Under the pieces are notes generated by a model that was not told where the DNA came from, made no database searches, and worked only from the letters and a program-made list of their open reading frames with translations. The position numbers and the translations under genes were made by a program. Shown here piece by piece: positions 1 through 8,467 of a DNA stretch of 64,000 bases (position 1 is its first letter; each line of letters opens with the position of its first letter). Origin of the DNA: an uncultured Pseudomonadota bacterium (GTDB lineage Bacteria > Pseudomonadota > Gammaproteobacteria > Steroidobacterales > Woeseiaceae); contig CAJXJW010000003.1 of assembly GCA_913055625.1 (NCBI GenBank), positions 186,001-250,000 on the forward strand. Reading direction: 5' to 3'.

Positions 1-999
1 GTTCGTCGTGTGCCACTCGCCGTCCTTGCCCAGCACCTCGTCCTGCACGTTCGTCCAGATCGGCCGCGTCTCTTCCTCGAGGAACCACTTCTCCTTGCGC
101 GGCGTGTACAGCTCGTAGCGCCCGCCCCATCCGCCCCAATCCGGCCGTTCGGGATGATTCAGGCCGTTGTTCACGAGGTACAGGAACGAGGGTGTGTCGC
201 CCTCCATCATGAATTCCCAGTGTGGGTACTCGGCGCCGAGTGGCCCTTTCTCACGGACGTGGCGGTCGAGCCATTCATTCGTCACCAGGTCGAAGTCGGC
301 GCCGCCGAAGCGGCCGTGAAACTTGTCGCCGCCGATCGCGATCCACGTGGCGTGGTGGAAGCCGCCGCCGGCATTGATGCCCGGCGTCACGATATAAAAC
401 AGGCCCGGGAAGTGCTTGCGGATCCAGGGCCCGCTGTTGTCCTGGTCCGAAATCGCGTACACGCGCAGCTTGGCGACGAACGCGTCGAGTTCCTCCGCCG
501 AGCGCGTTTCCCGTACTTTCCACAGCGCCTGTGCCAGTACACTCGGACCACCCCAGACGTTGACCCAGACGGGCCGCGGGTCGTCGCGGTCGACCGCGCG
601 GATCAGCAACTCCGAGCCCGGCGAGTCCATATCCTCGCCGACACCCTCGACGCCGTCGACGACCGGACCGTACGAAATGCGCTCCCGAAGATGCTCCGCC
701 GAGGGAAAGCCCGGTTCGTGTTTTTCGAGGTTGTCGCGCACCTCGCCGTACGCACCAACGACCTTGTCGATGAGCTGGGGATTGACCGCGTCGTTGACCG
801 ACGTCGCCACCAGGCCCTCGATGTCGAAATGGTTCGCGTACACGAGCAGCCGGACCATCGACATCTTGTCGTCCGGGTCGCCGCCGATGTCGGTGAGCAC
901 GAACAGGCGCGGCCTGTCGTCGGCGAGGACGGCCGCGGAGAACAGCAGGATGGCGGCAATTGCGGCGCGCAACAGGCGCCGGACATACGAAACTGGCAT
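1..999 (-). CDS. DUF1593 nucleoside-hydrolase-like exported protein, 3'-truncated by the window edge
   Basis: The frame is open from the ATG at 997-999 to base 1, so the C-terminus lies outside the window (333 codons seen). Residues 1-26 form a Sec signal peptide (RR, then an [14 protein letters not shown] core). The mature start carries an Asp-rich motif, TDIGGDPDD at about 36-44, like the Ca2+/ribose-binding loop of inosine-uridine nucleoside hydrolases. Further in are [15 protein letters not shown] and [11 protein letters not shown], both typical of the DUF1593 family. Members are found in polysaccharide-utilisation settings and are presumed glycoside or nucleoside hydrolases; the substrate is unknown. 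A GGGGGGAAAG Shine-Dalgarno stretch precedes the ATG. A perfect 14-bp palindrome lies 16 bp upstream and may be its operator. The next gene is divergent. Confidence 0.82.
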   Translation of the reverse strand, partial: MPVSYVRRLLRAAIAAILLFSAAVLADDRPRLFVLTDIGGDPDDKMSMVRLLVYANHFDIEGLVATSVNDAVNPQLIDKVVGAYGEVRDNLEKHEPGFPSAEHLRERISYGPVVDGVEGVGEDMDSPGSELLIRAVDRDDPRPVWVNVWGGPSVLAQALWKVRETRSAEELDAFVAKLRVYAISDQDNSGPWIRKHFPGLFYIVTPGINAGGGFHHATWIAIGGDKFHGRFGGADFDLVTNEWLDRHVREKGPLGAEYPHWEFMMEGDTPSFLYLVNNGLNHPERPDWGGWGGRYELYTPRKEKWFLEEETRPIWTNVQDEVLGKDGEWHTTN

Positions 1000-1014
1000 T
1001 CTTTCCCCCCAGGT

Positions 1015-1028
1015 TGACACCGGTGTCA
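1015..1028. promoter_or_regulatory. Perfect 14-bp palindrome, LacI-family-type operator candidate
   Basis: TGACACCGGTGTCA is its own reverse complement. It is centred on CG, the usual form of LacI/GalR-family operators. It sits 16 bp upstream of the DUF1593 gene and about 130 bp before the divergent dipeptidase gene. No LacI-family regulator is encoded in the window, so the cognate protein is unknown. Confidence 0.45.
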
Positions 1029-1159
1029 TCTGTTCACCGTAGCATTGCGCGCCACGCCCGTCCACGTCGAACCCGTTGCCTGGCCGGCAGGCGCCCCGCA
1101 GCGGGTGCGGCCGGGCATGACGCGTGATATACCCGGGTCCACAACGCCTGGAACACCCC

Positions 1160-2320
1160 ATGAGAAAACTCGGCCTCATCGTCGGCGTCCTGCTGCTACT
1201 CGCACTGGCATTCGTCCACTTCGTGCTCCCCGGACAGGTCGAGCGCAGACAGAATGCCGTCGTCGCACACGACGCGTACCCGGTCAGCGCGGCGGCCAGG
1301 ACGCTGCACGACTCCCTGTTCATCGCCGACCTGCATTCCGATTCGCTGCTCTGGAAACGCAACCTGCTCCGACGCTCGTCGACCGGCCACATGGACCTGC
1401 CGCGGCTCCGCGAGGGCAACGTGGCGCTGCAGGTCTTCAGCGCGACGACGAAGAGCCCGTCCGGACTGAACTACGAGCGCAACGAGGCGAGCTCCGACGA
1501 CATCACGCTGCTGGCCATCGCGTCGTTCTGGCCACCGCGCACGTGGACCAGCATCTACGAGCGCGCCGTCTACCAGCTGCAGAAGCTCCAGCGACTCGCC
1601 GGGAACAGCGAGCTGCGACTGATCACGACGAGTGAGCAGTTTCGCAAACTCGTCGCCGACCGCGACGCGGGCGAGCGCCCGATCGGCGCCGTTTACCTGA
1701 TCGAGGGCGCGCACCCGCTGGAAGGCGACATCGAGAAACTCGACGCCCTGTTCGAGCAAGGCCTGCGCATCGCCGGCCTGACGCACTTCTTCGACAACGA
1801 GACCGGCGGTTCGCTGCACGGCGTGAGCGGCGACGGGCTCAGCGACTTCGGGCGTGACGTCGTCCGCCGCGCCGATGAACTCGGCCTCATCATCGACGTG
1901 GCGCACGCGTCGCCCGCCATGGTCGACGAGGTACTGGCACTGACGCGGCGGCCGGTGATCCTGTCGCACGGCGGCGTGCGCGGCACCTGTAACACCGCGC
2001 GCAACCTGGCCGACGAGCAGATGCGCCGGATTGCCGCGGCGGGCGGCCTCGTGGGGATCGGCTACTGGGACGCCGCCGTGTGCGACATCACGCCGGCGGG
2101 CGTCGTGCGCTCGATCCGCCATGCCATCGACCTGCTCGGTGCCGAGCACGTCGCGCTCGGGTCGGACTACGACGGCGCCACGACGGTCGCGTTCGACACG
2201 TCGGAGCTGTCGGCACTGACACAGGCCATGCTCGACGCCGGTTTCAGCGAGCAGGAGATCCGTCTCGTCATGGGCGAAAACGTCAAACGCTTCCTGCTAC
2301 AGTACCTGCCCGAATCCTGA
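1160..2320 (+). CDS. Membrane dipeptidase (peptidase family M19)
   Basis: Renal-dipeptidase-type zinc peptidase of 386 aa that would hydrolyse dipeptides, or act as a D-aminoacylase-like amidohydrolase, on the periplasmic side. I chose the ATG at 1160 because it gives an N-terminal hydrophobic segment (about residues 4-24) with a basic start; an upstream ATG at 1124 adds 12 uncharacteristic residues. Metal-site motifs are DLHSD (His59, Asp61), IEGAHPLEG (Glu182), DVAHAS (His249) and ILSHGGVRG (His270). GSDYDGA near the C-terminus matches the family GSDFDG. No cleavage site is obvious, so it may be membrane-anchored. The next gene follows 18 bp later and is probably cotranscribed. Confidence 0.88.
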   Translation: MRKLGLIVGVLLLLALAFVHFVLPGQVERRQNAVVAHDAYPVSAAARTLHDSLFIADLHSDSLLWKRNLLRRSSTGHMDLPRLREGNVALQVFSATTKSPSGLNYERNEASSDDITLLAIASFWPPRTWTSIYERAVYQLQKLQRLAGNSELRLITTSEQFRKLVADRDAGERPIGAVYLIEGAHPLEGDIEKLDALFEQGLRIAGLTHFFDNETGGSLHGVSGDGLSDFGRDVVRRADELGLIIDVAHASPAMVDEVLALTRRPVILSHGGVRGTCNTARNLADEQMRRIAAAGGLVGIGYWDAAVCDITPAGVVRSIRHAIDLLGAEHVALGSDYDGATTVAFDTSELSALTQAMLDAGFSEQEIRLVMGENVKRFLLQYLPES

Positions 2321-2338
2321 TTCCGCGCCGGAGCCGCC

Positions 2339-3439
2339 ATGACACGACGCCTGCTCATTCTCGCCGGTCTTCTGCTGCTCGCCGGCACGCTGCCGGCCGT
2401 CGCCGAACCGACGATCGACGAGGTCATCGACGACGCGGGCCTGACCGAAGGCCCGATGGCGATGCGCGACCGCGACAACTGGCAGGCGCCGCGAAAAATC
2501 GTCGTTCGCGACGGTTACGGCATCGTCGAAAGGCTCACCGCGGCGTTTCCGGAGCTCGAGGTCGTTGGCGTCCGTTCCGCGGCCGAAGCTGCCGGCGCCG
2601 CCGCCGACGCCGACGCGATCATCGGCTTCTGCAACGACGACATTGCCACGCGCGGCAAGCGCCTGTCGTGGATCCAGATCTTCAGTTCGGGTGCGGAAGG
2701 CTGCCTCGAAGTCGACGCCGTACACAACGACAAGATCCTGCTGACGAACATGCAGAAGATGGCGTCGCCGGTCATCGGCGAACACGCGGTCGCGATGATG
2801 ATGAGCCTCGCGCGCGGTCTCGTGCCCTATGCCAAAGCAATGCCGGAGGGACAGTGGGATCGGCAGCCGGCTTCCGGCGACGCGATGCGCTCGCTGTCCG
2901 GCAAGACGGTGCTGGTTGTCGGACTCGGCGGTATCGGCACGGCCGTCGCCCGCCGCGCCGACGGGCTCGGCATGCGCGTCCTGGCCACGCGCAACAGCTC
3001 GCGCGAAGGGCCGGCGTTCGTCGATTACGTCGGTCTTTCCGGCGAACTGTTCGAACTCGCTGCGCAAGCCGACGTCGTCGTCAACGCGCTGCCGCTGACG
3101 CCCGCCACGACCAACCTGTTCGACGAGGCGTTCTTCGATGCCGTGAAACCGGGCGCACTGTTCGTGAACGTCGCCCGAGGCGCGAGCGTCGATACCGACG
3201 ACCTCGTCGCCGCGCTCGAGGACGGCCGGCTCGCCGGTGCCGGCCTCGACGTGACGGAACCGGAACCGCTGCCGTCCGACCACGGACTCTGGCGCATGGA
3301 CAACGTCATCATCACGCCGCACGTGGCGGGCGCGGGGAGCGAGCGGGACCACTACCCGGTAGTGTTCGAGGAAAACGTACGCCGGTTCATCGCGGGAGAC
3401 GCGCTCCTGAACGTCGTGGACCCGGCGCGGGGATACTGA
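2339..3439 (+). CDS. Exported D-2-hydroxyacid dehydrogenase family protein
   Basis: NAD-binding D-isomer-specific 2-hydroxyacid dehydrogenase fold, 366 aa. The Rossmann motif GLGGIG is at 195-200. The catalytic triad appears intact: Arg280 in VNVARG, Glu309 in LDVTEPEPLP and His328 in TPHVAG. Residues 1-23 (MTRRLL, leucine-rich core, PAVAEP) look like a cleavable Sec signal peptide. That is unusual, because the enzyme class needs cytoplasmic NAD(P)H. A CGGAG ribosome-binding site lies 5 nt before the ATG. It follows the dipeptidase by 18 bp, so the pair may act together on peptide-derived or hydroxy-acid products, but no substrate can be named. Confidence 0.83.
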   Translation: MTRRLLILAGLLLLAGTLPAVAEPTIDEVIDDAGLTEGPMAMRDRDNWQAPRKIVVRDGYGIVERLTAAFPELEVVGVRSAAEAAGAAADADAIIGFCNDDIATRGKRLSWIQIFSSGAEGCLEVDAVHNDKILLTNMQKMASPVIGEHAVAMMMSLARGLVPYAKAMPEGQWDRQPASGDAMRSLSGKTVLVVGLGGIGTAVARRADGLGMRVLATRNSSREGPAFVDYVGLSGELFELAAQADVVVNALPLTPATTNLFDEAFFDAVKPGALFVNVARGASVDTDDLVAALEDGRLAGAGLDVTEPEPLPSDHGLWRMDNVIITPHVAGAGSERDHYPVVFEENVRRFIAGDALLNVVDPARGY

Positions 3440-3545
3440 GCGCTCGCGGACGCCGTCCAACCCGTTGTTTCGCTGAAAGTTATTTCCGTTGCTTTCCGCA
3501 ACGGAGAGCGCGGAAAATTCCGGCGATTTGCTCCCGGAGTTCCGT

Positions 3546-4355
3546 ATGCACAAGCCCCTGACCATCGCCCTGGTCTTGCTGGCCGCAACCGCGGCCGCGG
3601 AACTGGCGCCTTACCAGCAAGTGGCCCTCGACCGCATCCTCGCGACGATGGATGCCGAGTCGCAACAGTATGCGCAGCCGCAACTCGAGGCGATGCTCGC
3701 GACGATGAACGAAGCCCAGGTGAACATGATCGTCCAGTCCATGCTGGAGCAGGCGCCCGACAATCCGCAGGAGGAGGAGGAGCCAGCCGACGTGTACGAC
3801 ACGGTAGCGACGCCCGAGGACCTCGAATACAACCGCCGCCAGTTCGAACCCGCGCTGCGCGAAGCCTGGCGCGCGGGCAAGGAGTTTGACGAGTTCGTCG
3901 ACGCGACGCTGGCCGCGCGCTGCCCGGCCGCGGGCGCCTATGCGGTGTACGGGTCTGCATGGCGCTACGAGCCGATGGCGATGCAACCCTACTGGACGCG
4001 CACGTCCAACAGTGCGGACATCGACGTGCAGGTCCTCGGCTCGTCCTACGCGCCGCAGGACGGCCGCTACCGCTTCGACTTCTCGGGCGCACGCAATACG
4101 TTCGACCGCAACGCCGTGGACGGAGCGATCACCCGGGCATGCAACGATTATCGTGCCATCGGCGAGGAGTTCCTGGCATCGGCACGGCGCGGCATCAGCA
4201 ATGGTTTTCTGCCGAACGGCGATGCGCTCGAGAATGCCGCGAACGCGCGCGTATCGCCGCTCGTGACCGCGCTCGGCGAGCAGTTGCAGGCACTGGCCCC
4301 GACCGGTAACGCCACGATTTTGAACGCCCTGCTGAACGGCACGCGCGTGAACTGA
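3546..4355 (+). CDS. Exported protein of unknown function
   Basis: 269 aa from the ATG at 3546, which follows CCCGGAG and starts a clear signal peptide (MHKPLTIALVLLAATAAAE); an in-frame ATG at 3489 would bury that signal. The mature N-terminal third is Gln/Glu/Met-rich and helical (repeated LATM..ESQQYAQPQLEAMLATM), followed by an acidic EEEEP linker at about residue 80. The C-terminal half contains two cysteines, in ARCPAAGAY and ITRACNDYRAIGEE, that could form a disulfide. I do not recognise a family. A short hairpin (3485-3505) lies in its leader. It is on the same strand as the dehydrogenase upstream, with a gap of about 105 bp. Confidence 0.6.
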   Translation: MHKPLTIALVLLAATAAAELAPYQQVALDRILATMDAESQQYAQPQLEAMLATMNEAQVNMIVQSMLEQAPDNPQEEEEPADVYDTVATPEDLEYNRRQFEPALREAWRAGKEFDEFVDATLAARCPAAGAYAVYGSAWRYEPMAMQPYWTRTSNSADIDVQVLGSSYAPQDGRYRFDFSGARNTFDRNAVDGAITRACNDYRAIGEEFLASARRGISNGFLPNGDALENAANARVSPLVTALGEQLQALAPTGNATILNALLNGTRVN

Positions 4356-4417
4356 AAATGCTGTGATATCTTTCCGGGCTTGAATTTTCCGCAACGACAA
4401 CGCCCGGTAGCACGGAC

Positions 4418-5638
4418 ATGACAGCGACGCACACGAACGGCCACACGAACATCGACGACCTGATCGCCGCGCACAAGCCCGGCCATTCGCTCGACCAGCG
4501 CTTCTACGTCGACCCCGACGTGTACGAGCTGGAGCTCGAGCGCATCATCAACCGCAACTGGATTCTCGCGGGGCACCAGTCGCAGTTGCCGAACGCAGGC
4601 GACTACAAGGTCATGAAGGTCGGCCGCGAGTCCGCGATCATCGTGCGCGGGAAGGACGGCGATATCCGGGCGTTCGCGAACGTGTGCCGTCACCGCGGCT
4701 CGCTCGTGTGCCTCGAGGCGCACGGCAACACCCGCAAATTCACGTGCCCGTATCACGGCTGGGTCTACGACACCGACGGCAAGCTCATAGGCGCCCGCGA
4801 CATGCCGGAAGACTTCGACTGGGACGCCCACGGCCTGCTGCCGGTGTCCTGCGAGGTCATACACGGCCTGATCTTCCTGAGTTTCTCGGACAACCCGCCG
4901 TCCGTCGAGAACTGCCGGAAGGAACTCGCCGAGCCGATGGGCCAATTCGACTTCCCGAACCTCAAGGTCGCGGCCTACAAGGAATACCCGATCCCGGCGA
5001 ACTGGAAGCTCTCCATCGAGAATTACCAGGAGTGCTACCACTGCGCGACCGCGCACCCGGACTACGCGCGCATGCACACGCTGATGCTCGACCGCAAGAA
5101 GCGCGAGCGCGTGCAGGGTCACATGAAGGAGCGCATGGAGGCCTGCGGCCTGCGGGACATCTACATCGACCGGATCGACACGGCTGCACGGCCCGGGGAG
5201 ATCGGCTACGGCTACAGCCGCACCGCGCTGTTCGACGGCTACAAGACCGGCAGCCGCGACGGGTCACCGGTTGCGCCGTTGCTGGGCGAACTCACCGACT
5301 ACGACGGCGGCGCGTCCGACTTCTCGTTCGGCGCGTTTTCGTTCCTGCTCGCGTACTCCGACCACGTCGTCGCCTACGTCTTCTCGCCCGTCGACAAGGA
5401 CAATTCCCGCTGCGACATCTACTGGCTCGTGCGCGGCGACGCCGAGGAAGGCAAGGATTACGACGTGGACGAGCTCACGTGGCTGTGGGACGTCACGACC
5501 GAGGCCGACAAGACGATCATCGTCAACAACTTCAAGGGCGTGCGCTCGCGATTCTACCGGCCGGGGCCCTTCTCCGGCATGGAGAGAGCCGAGAAGACCT
5601 ACGTCGACTGGCTGTTGCAGGAACTCGCGCGGCCCTGA
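4418..5638 (+). CDS. Rieske non-heme iron oxygenase, alpha subunit (betaine/choline monooxygenase-like)
   Basis: 406-aa aromatic-ring-hydroxylating/N-demethylating type oxygenase. The [2Fe-2S] Rieske ligands are Cys90-x-His92 and Cys110-x2-His113 (CRHRGS..CPYHGW). The mononuclear iron site follows the pattern ENYQECYHCATAHP (His208, His213, with Glu201/Glu205 as electron bridge). In this family close relatives hydroxylate methyl groups of choline, glycine betaine, stachydrine or carnitine, giving N-demethylation. No ferredoxin or reductase partner is encoded nearby, so electrons must come from elsewhere. The gene converges on the ABC transporter operon, with only 3 bp between the two stop codons. 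Its location beside a BetI-like regulator supports a quaternary-amine substrate, but the exact substrate is not deducible. Confidence 0.85.
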   Translation: MTATHTNGHTNIDDLIAAHKPGHSLDQRFYVDPDVYELELERIINRNWILAGHQSQLPNAGDYKVMKVGRESAIIVRGKDGDIRAFANVCRHRGSLVCLEAHGNTRKFTCPYHGWVYDTDGKLIGARDMPEDFDWDAHGLLPVSCEVIHGLIFLSFSDNPPSVENCRKELAEPMGQFDFPNLKVAAYKEYPIPANWKLSIENYQECYHCATAHPDYARMHTLMLDRKKRERVQGHMKERMEACGLRDIYIDRIDTAARPGEIGYGYSRTALFDGYKTGSRDGSPVAPLLGELTDYDGGASDFSFGAFSFLLAYSDHVVAYVFSPVDKDNSRCDIYWLVRGDAEEGKDYDVDELTWLWDVTTEADKTIIVNNFKGVRSRFYRPGPFSGMERAEKTYVDWLLQELARP

Positions 5639-5641
5639 TCG

Positions 5642-6436
5642 TCACGCCCGCCGTCGCGTCGCCAGCCAGGCGGCCAGCACGCCGACGCTTACGAACGCGA
5701 TGATCAGCGTCGCGAGCGCATTGATGTCGGGCGACACGCCGAGCTTCACCTTCGAGAAGATGTACATCGGCAGCGTGCTGCTGCCGGGGCCGGACACGAA
5801 GCTCGCGATCACGAGGTCGTCGAGCGACAGCGTGAACGCGAGCAGCCAGCCGGCGGTCATCGCGGGCGCGATCAGCGGCAGCGTGATGTCGAACACGACG
5901 CGCAGTGGCCGGCCGCCGAGATCCATCGCCGCCTCTTCCAGCGACTCGTCCATCGCCGCGAGCCGCGAGCGCACGATGACGGCGACGTAGGCCATCGAGA
6001 ACGTCGTGTGCGCGATCGTAATCGTCGAGAAACCGCGCTGTCCCGGCCAGCCGGTGAGTTGCTGCAGGCTGACGAACAGCAGCAGCAGCGACAGCCCCGT
6101 GATGACCTCGGGCATGACCATCGGTGAGGTAATCATTCCGGAGAACAGCGTGCGGCCCCGAAACCGCCCGAAGCGGGCGAGCGCGAGCCCGGCCATCGTG
6201 CCGAGGATCGTCGCGAGCGTCGCCGACGTCGCGGCGATGCGCAGGCTGAGCCAGGCGGCATCCAGCACCTGGTCGTTGCGCAGCAGCTCGCCGTACCAGC
6301 GCGTCGAGAAGCCACCCCAGATCGTCGCGATGCGCGAATCGTTGAACGAGTAGACGACGACCAGCACCAGCGGCACGTACAGGAACGCGTAGCCGAACGC
6401 GAGCATCGTGAGCGAGAACCGGCCGGACTTCTTCAA
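5642..6436 (-). CDS. ABC transporter permease, polyamine (PotC/PotI) type
   Basis: 264-aa inner-membrane permease with about six transmembrane helices, matching the length of PotC. The binding-protein-dependent EAA loop reads ESLEEAAMDLGGRPLRVVF. The start is a TTG at 6434-6436 that overlaps the stop of the preceding permease (TTGA), giving LKKSGRFSL; the first ATG would delete part of the first helix region. It is last in the leftward series regulator, acyl-CoA dehydrogenase, binding protein, ATPase, permease, permease, which is the potFGHI gene order. Family members import putrescine, spermidine or other cationic amines; the substrate here may be a methylated amine. Confidence 0.87.
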   Translation of the reverse strand: MKKSGRFSLTMLAFGYAFLYVPLVLVVVYSFNDSRIATIWGGFSTRWYGELLRNDQVLDAAWLSLRIAATSATLATILGTMAGLALARFGRFRGRTLFSGMITSPMVMPEVITGLSLLLLFVSLQQLTGWPGQRGFSTITIAHTTFSMAYVAVIVRSRLAAMDESLEEAAMDLGGRPLRVVFDITLPLIAPAMTAGWLLAFTLSLDDLVIASFVSGPGSSTLPMYIFSKVKLGVSPDINALATLIIAFVSVGVLAAWLATRRRA

Positions 6437-7332
6437 GCCGCGCCCTCCTCGTCCCTGGCCTGGTTGCGCTGCAGGAACACGATCGGCACGACGAGCAGCA
6501 ACAGCAGCACCACCGCGACCGCGGACGCGAGCGGCCAGTCGCGGTTCGCGAAGAATTCGTCGAACAGCACGCGGCCGATGAGCAGCGAGTCCGGACCGCC
6601 GAGCAGGTACGGGATCACGTACTCGCCGATCGCCGGGATGAACACGAGCAGGCAGCCCGCGATCACGCCGGGCCGGGCGAGCGGCCACGTAATGTCCCAG
6701 AACGCGCGGGTCGACGACGCGCCGAGGTCCTGCGCCGCCTCGACGAGGTCCGGGTCCATGCGCTCGAGCGTCGCGTACAGCGGCAGGATCATGAACGGCA
6801 GGTACGAGTACGTCAGGCCGACGAAGACGGCGAAGTCCGTGTACATGAGCTGCAGCGGCGCGTCGATGATGCCGAGCGCCAGCAGCACGTTGTTGATCGC
6901 GCCGTGGTTGTTCATCAGGCCCATCCATGCGTACACGCGCAGCAGGAAAGAGATCCAGAACGGCAGCACGATCAGCAGCAGCAACAGGCCGCGCACCTCC
7001 TCGCGCGCGCGCGCGATCCCGTACGCCATCGGGAACCCGATTGCGAGGCACAGCAGGGTCGCGATCACCGCCATGACGACCGAGCGCAGGTACGTGATCG
7101 CGTACAGCTTGTCGGTCAGCAGGAACGTGAAACTGTCGAACGTGAGATCGAGCCTGCCGGCGTCGTCGAACGCCGGCGTGAACGGCGGCTGCGCGATGAC
7201 CGGGTCCGCGAGGCTGATCTTCAGGATGATCGCAAACGGGACGAGGAAGAACAGCAGCAGCCACAGGTACGGCGTCGCGATGGCGATGTTCTGCCAGACG
7301 AGGTCGCGGCGGTGTGCGTTGACGCGGTTCAC
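6433..7332 (-). CDS. ABC transporter permease, polyamine (PotB/PotH) type
   Basis: 299-aa inner-membrane permease with six predicted transmembrane segments and a large first periplasmic loop (SLADPVIAQPPFTPAFDDAG). The EAA motif reads LVEAAQDLGASSTRAFWDI. The start is GTG (7330-7332), one base after the ATPase stop codon, and the stop overlaps the TTG of the second permease, so translation is probably coupled. It forms the heterodimeric channel with the 5642-6436 permease. Family members serve polyamine uptake; nothing in the sequence fixes the ligand. Confidence 0.87.
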   Translation of the reverse strand: MNRVNAHRRDLVWQNIAIATPYLWLLLFFLVPFAIILKISLADPVIAQPPFTPAFDDAGRLDLTFDSFTFLLTDKLYAITYLRSVVMAVIATLLCLAIGFPMAYGIARAREEVRGLLLLLIVLPFWISFLLRVYAWMGLMNNHGAINNVLLALGIIDAPLQLMYTDFAVFVGLTYSYLPFMILPLYATLERMDPDLVEAAQDLGASSTRAFWDITWPLARPGVIAGCLLVFIPAIGEYVIPYLLGGPDSLLIGRVLFDEFFANRDWPLASAVAVVLLLLLVVPIVFLQRNQARDEEGAA

Positions 7333-7333
7333 C

Positions 7334-8467
7334 TCAGTCGACGAGCACCACCGCGCTCAGCGGCTGCCACGTGATCCACACCCGGTCCTGCCACTCGAGG
7401 AAGCGCGTGACGGAGCGGCGCCGGTTCTGCGAACTGACCTGCACGACCTTGCCGCCCGGCAATTTCACCCGGTACAGCGAGCGGTTGCCGAGGTAGCCGA
7501 GATCGTCGACGACGCCCTGCAGCCGCACGCCACCGTCATCCGGCGGCTCTTCCTTGCTCACGAATATCTTTTCGGGTCGAACCGCGATCTCCACCTCGTC
7601 GCCGACGCCGAGTAAGTGCCGGCCGAGTGCGACCAGGTCGCAACCGGCGGCCTCGCAGGCTACGACGACGCGTTCTTCCTCCACCGCCGTCACGCGCCCC
7701 TTGAAGGTATTGATCGTGCCGATGAACTCGGCGACGAAGCGGCTTTGCGGAAATTCGTAGACTTCCTTCGGCGTGCCCACCTGGTGGAAGCGGCCCTTGT
7801 TCATCACCGCGATCCGGTTCGACAGCGTCATCGCCTCTTCCTGGTCGTGCGTGACGACCACGAACGTGATGCCGGTCTCGTACTGGATGCCGGTCAGCTC
7901 GAACTGCGTGTGCTCGCGCAGCTTCTTGTCGAGGGCAGCGAGCGGCTCGTCGAGCAGCAACACCTTCGGCTTCTTGATCAGCGCGCGAGCCAGGGCCACA
8001 CGCTGTCGTTGCCCGCCCGACAACTGTGCCGGCTTGCGTTTCCGGAAGTCGCCGAGCTGCACGAGTGACAGCATCTCGTCGACGCGCGCCGCGATGACGC
8101 TCTTTGCGGCACCGTCCTTGACGAGGCCGTAGGCGATGTTCTTCTCGACCGTCATGTGCGGGAACAGCGCGTAGGACTGGAACATCATGTTCACCGGGCG
8201 CTCGTACGGCGGCAGTGCGGTCACGTCCTGCCCATCGATCTCGATGCTGCCCGCGGTCGGCACCTCGAAGCCCGCCAGCATGCGCAGCAGCGTCGACTTG
8301 CCGCAGCCCGATCCGCCGAGGATGGAGAACAGCTCCCCCTTACCGATATCGAGGCTGACGTCGTCCACCGCCGTGAAATCGCCGAAGCACTTCGTCACGT
8401 TGCGGATGCGGATGAAGCCGTCCTCGATCGGCCGGCCGTTCGCGGGATTCTCGCCGTTGGCGGCCAC
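7334..8467 (-). CDS. ABC transporter ATP-binding protein, polyamine (PotA/PotG) type
   Basis: 377 aa, the usual PotA/PotG length. Walker A is GGSGCGKST (51-59), the Q-loop MMFQSYALFPHM is at about 94-105, the signature LSGGQ is at 149-153 and Walker B LLLDE is at 170-174. The C-terminal third carries the TOBE domain (IAVRPEKIFV) of this importer subfamily. The stop codon sits one base before the permease start, and the ATG abuts the binding-protein stop, so the four transporter genes read as one unit. It energises uptake of the ligand bound by the 8467-9558 lipoprotein. Confidence 0.9.
   Translation of the reverse strand: MAANGENPANGRPIEDGFIRIRNVTKCFGDFTAVDDVSLDIGKGELFSILGGSGCGKSTLLRMLAGFEVPTAGSIEIDGQDVTALPPYERPVNMMFQSYALFPHMTVEKNIAYGLVKDGAAKSVIAARVDEMLSLVQLGDFRKRKPAQLSGGQRQRVALARALIKKPKVLLLDEPLAALDKKLREHTQFELTGIQYETGITFVVVTHDQEEAMTLSNRIAVMNKGRFHQVGTPKEVYEFPQSRFVAEFIGTINTFKGRVTAVEEERVVVACEAAGCDLVALGRHLLGVGDEVEIAVRPEKIFVSKEEPPDDGGVRLQGVVDDLGYLGNRSLYRVKLPGGKVVQVSSQNRRRSVTRFLEWQDRVWITWQPLSAVVLVD

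Noticed and set aside
3485-3505. Hairpin TCCGTTGC-TTTCC-GCAACGGA in the leader of the unknown exported protein
   Set aside because: The 8-bp stem is real but no T-run follows and no regulatory partner is evident, so it is noted only within the gene entry.
4374-4407. Inverted repeat CCGGGC...GCCCGG before the first Rieske gene
   Set aside because: Six-bp arms with a 22-nt loop and no T-run are easily expected by chance at this GC content; too weak to call an operator or terminator.
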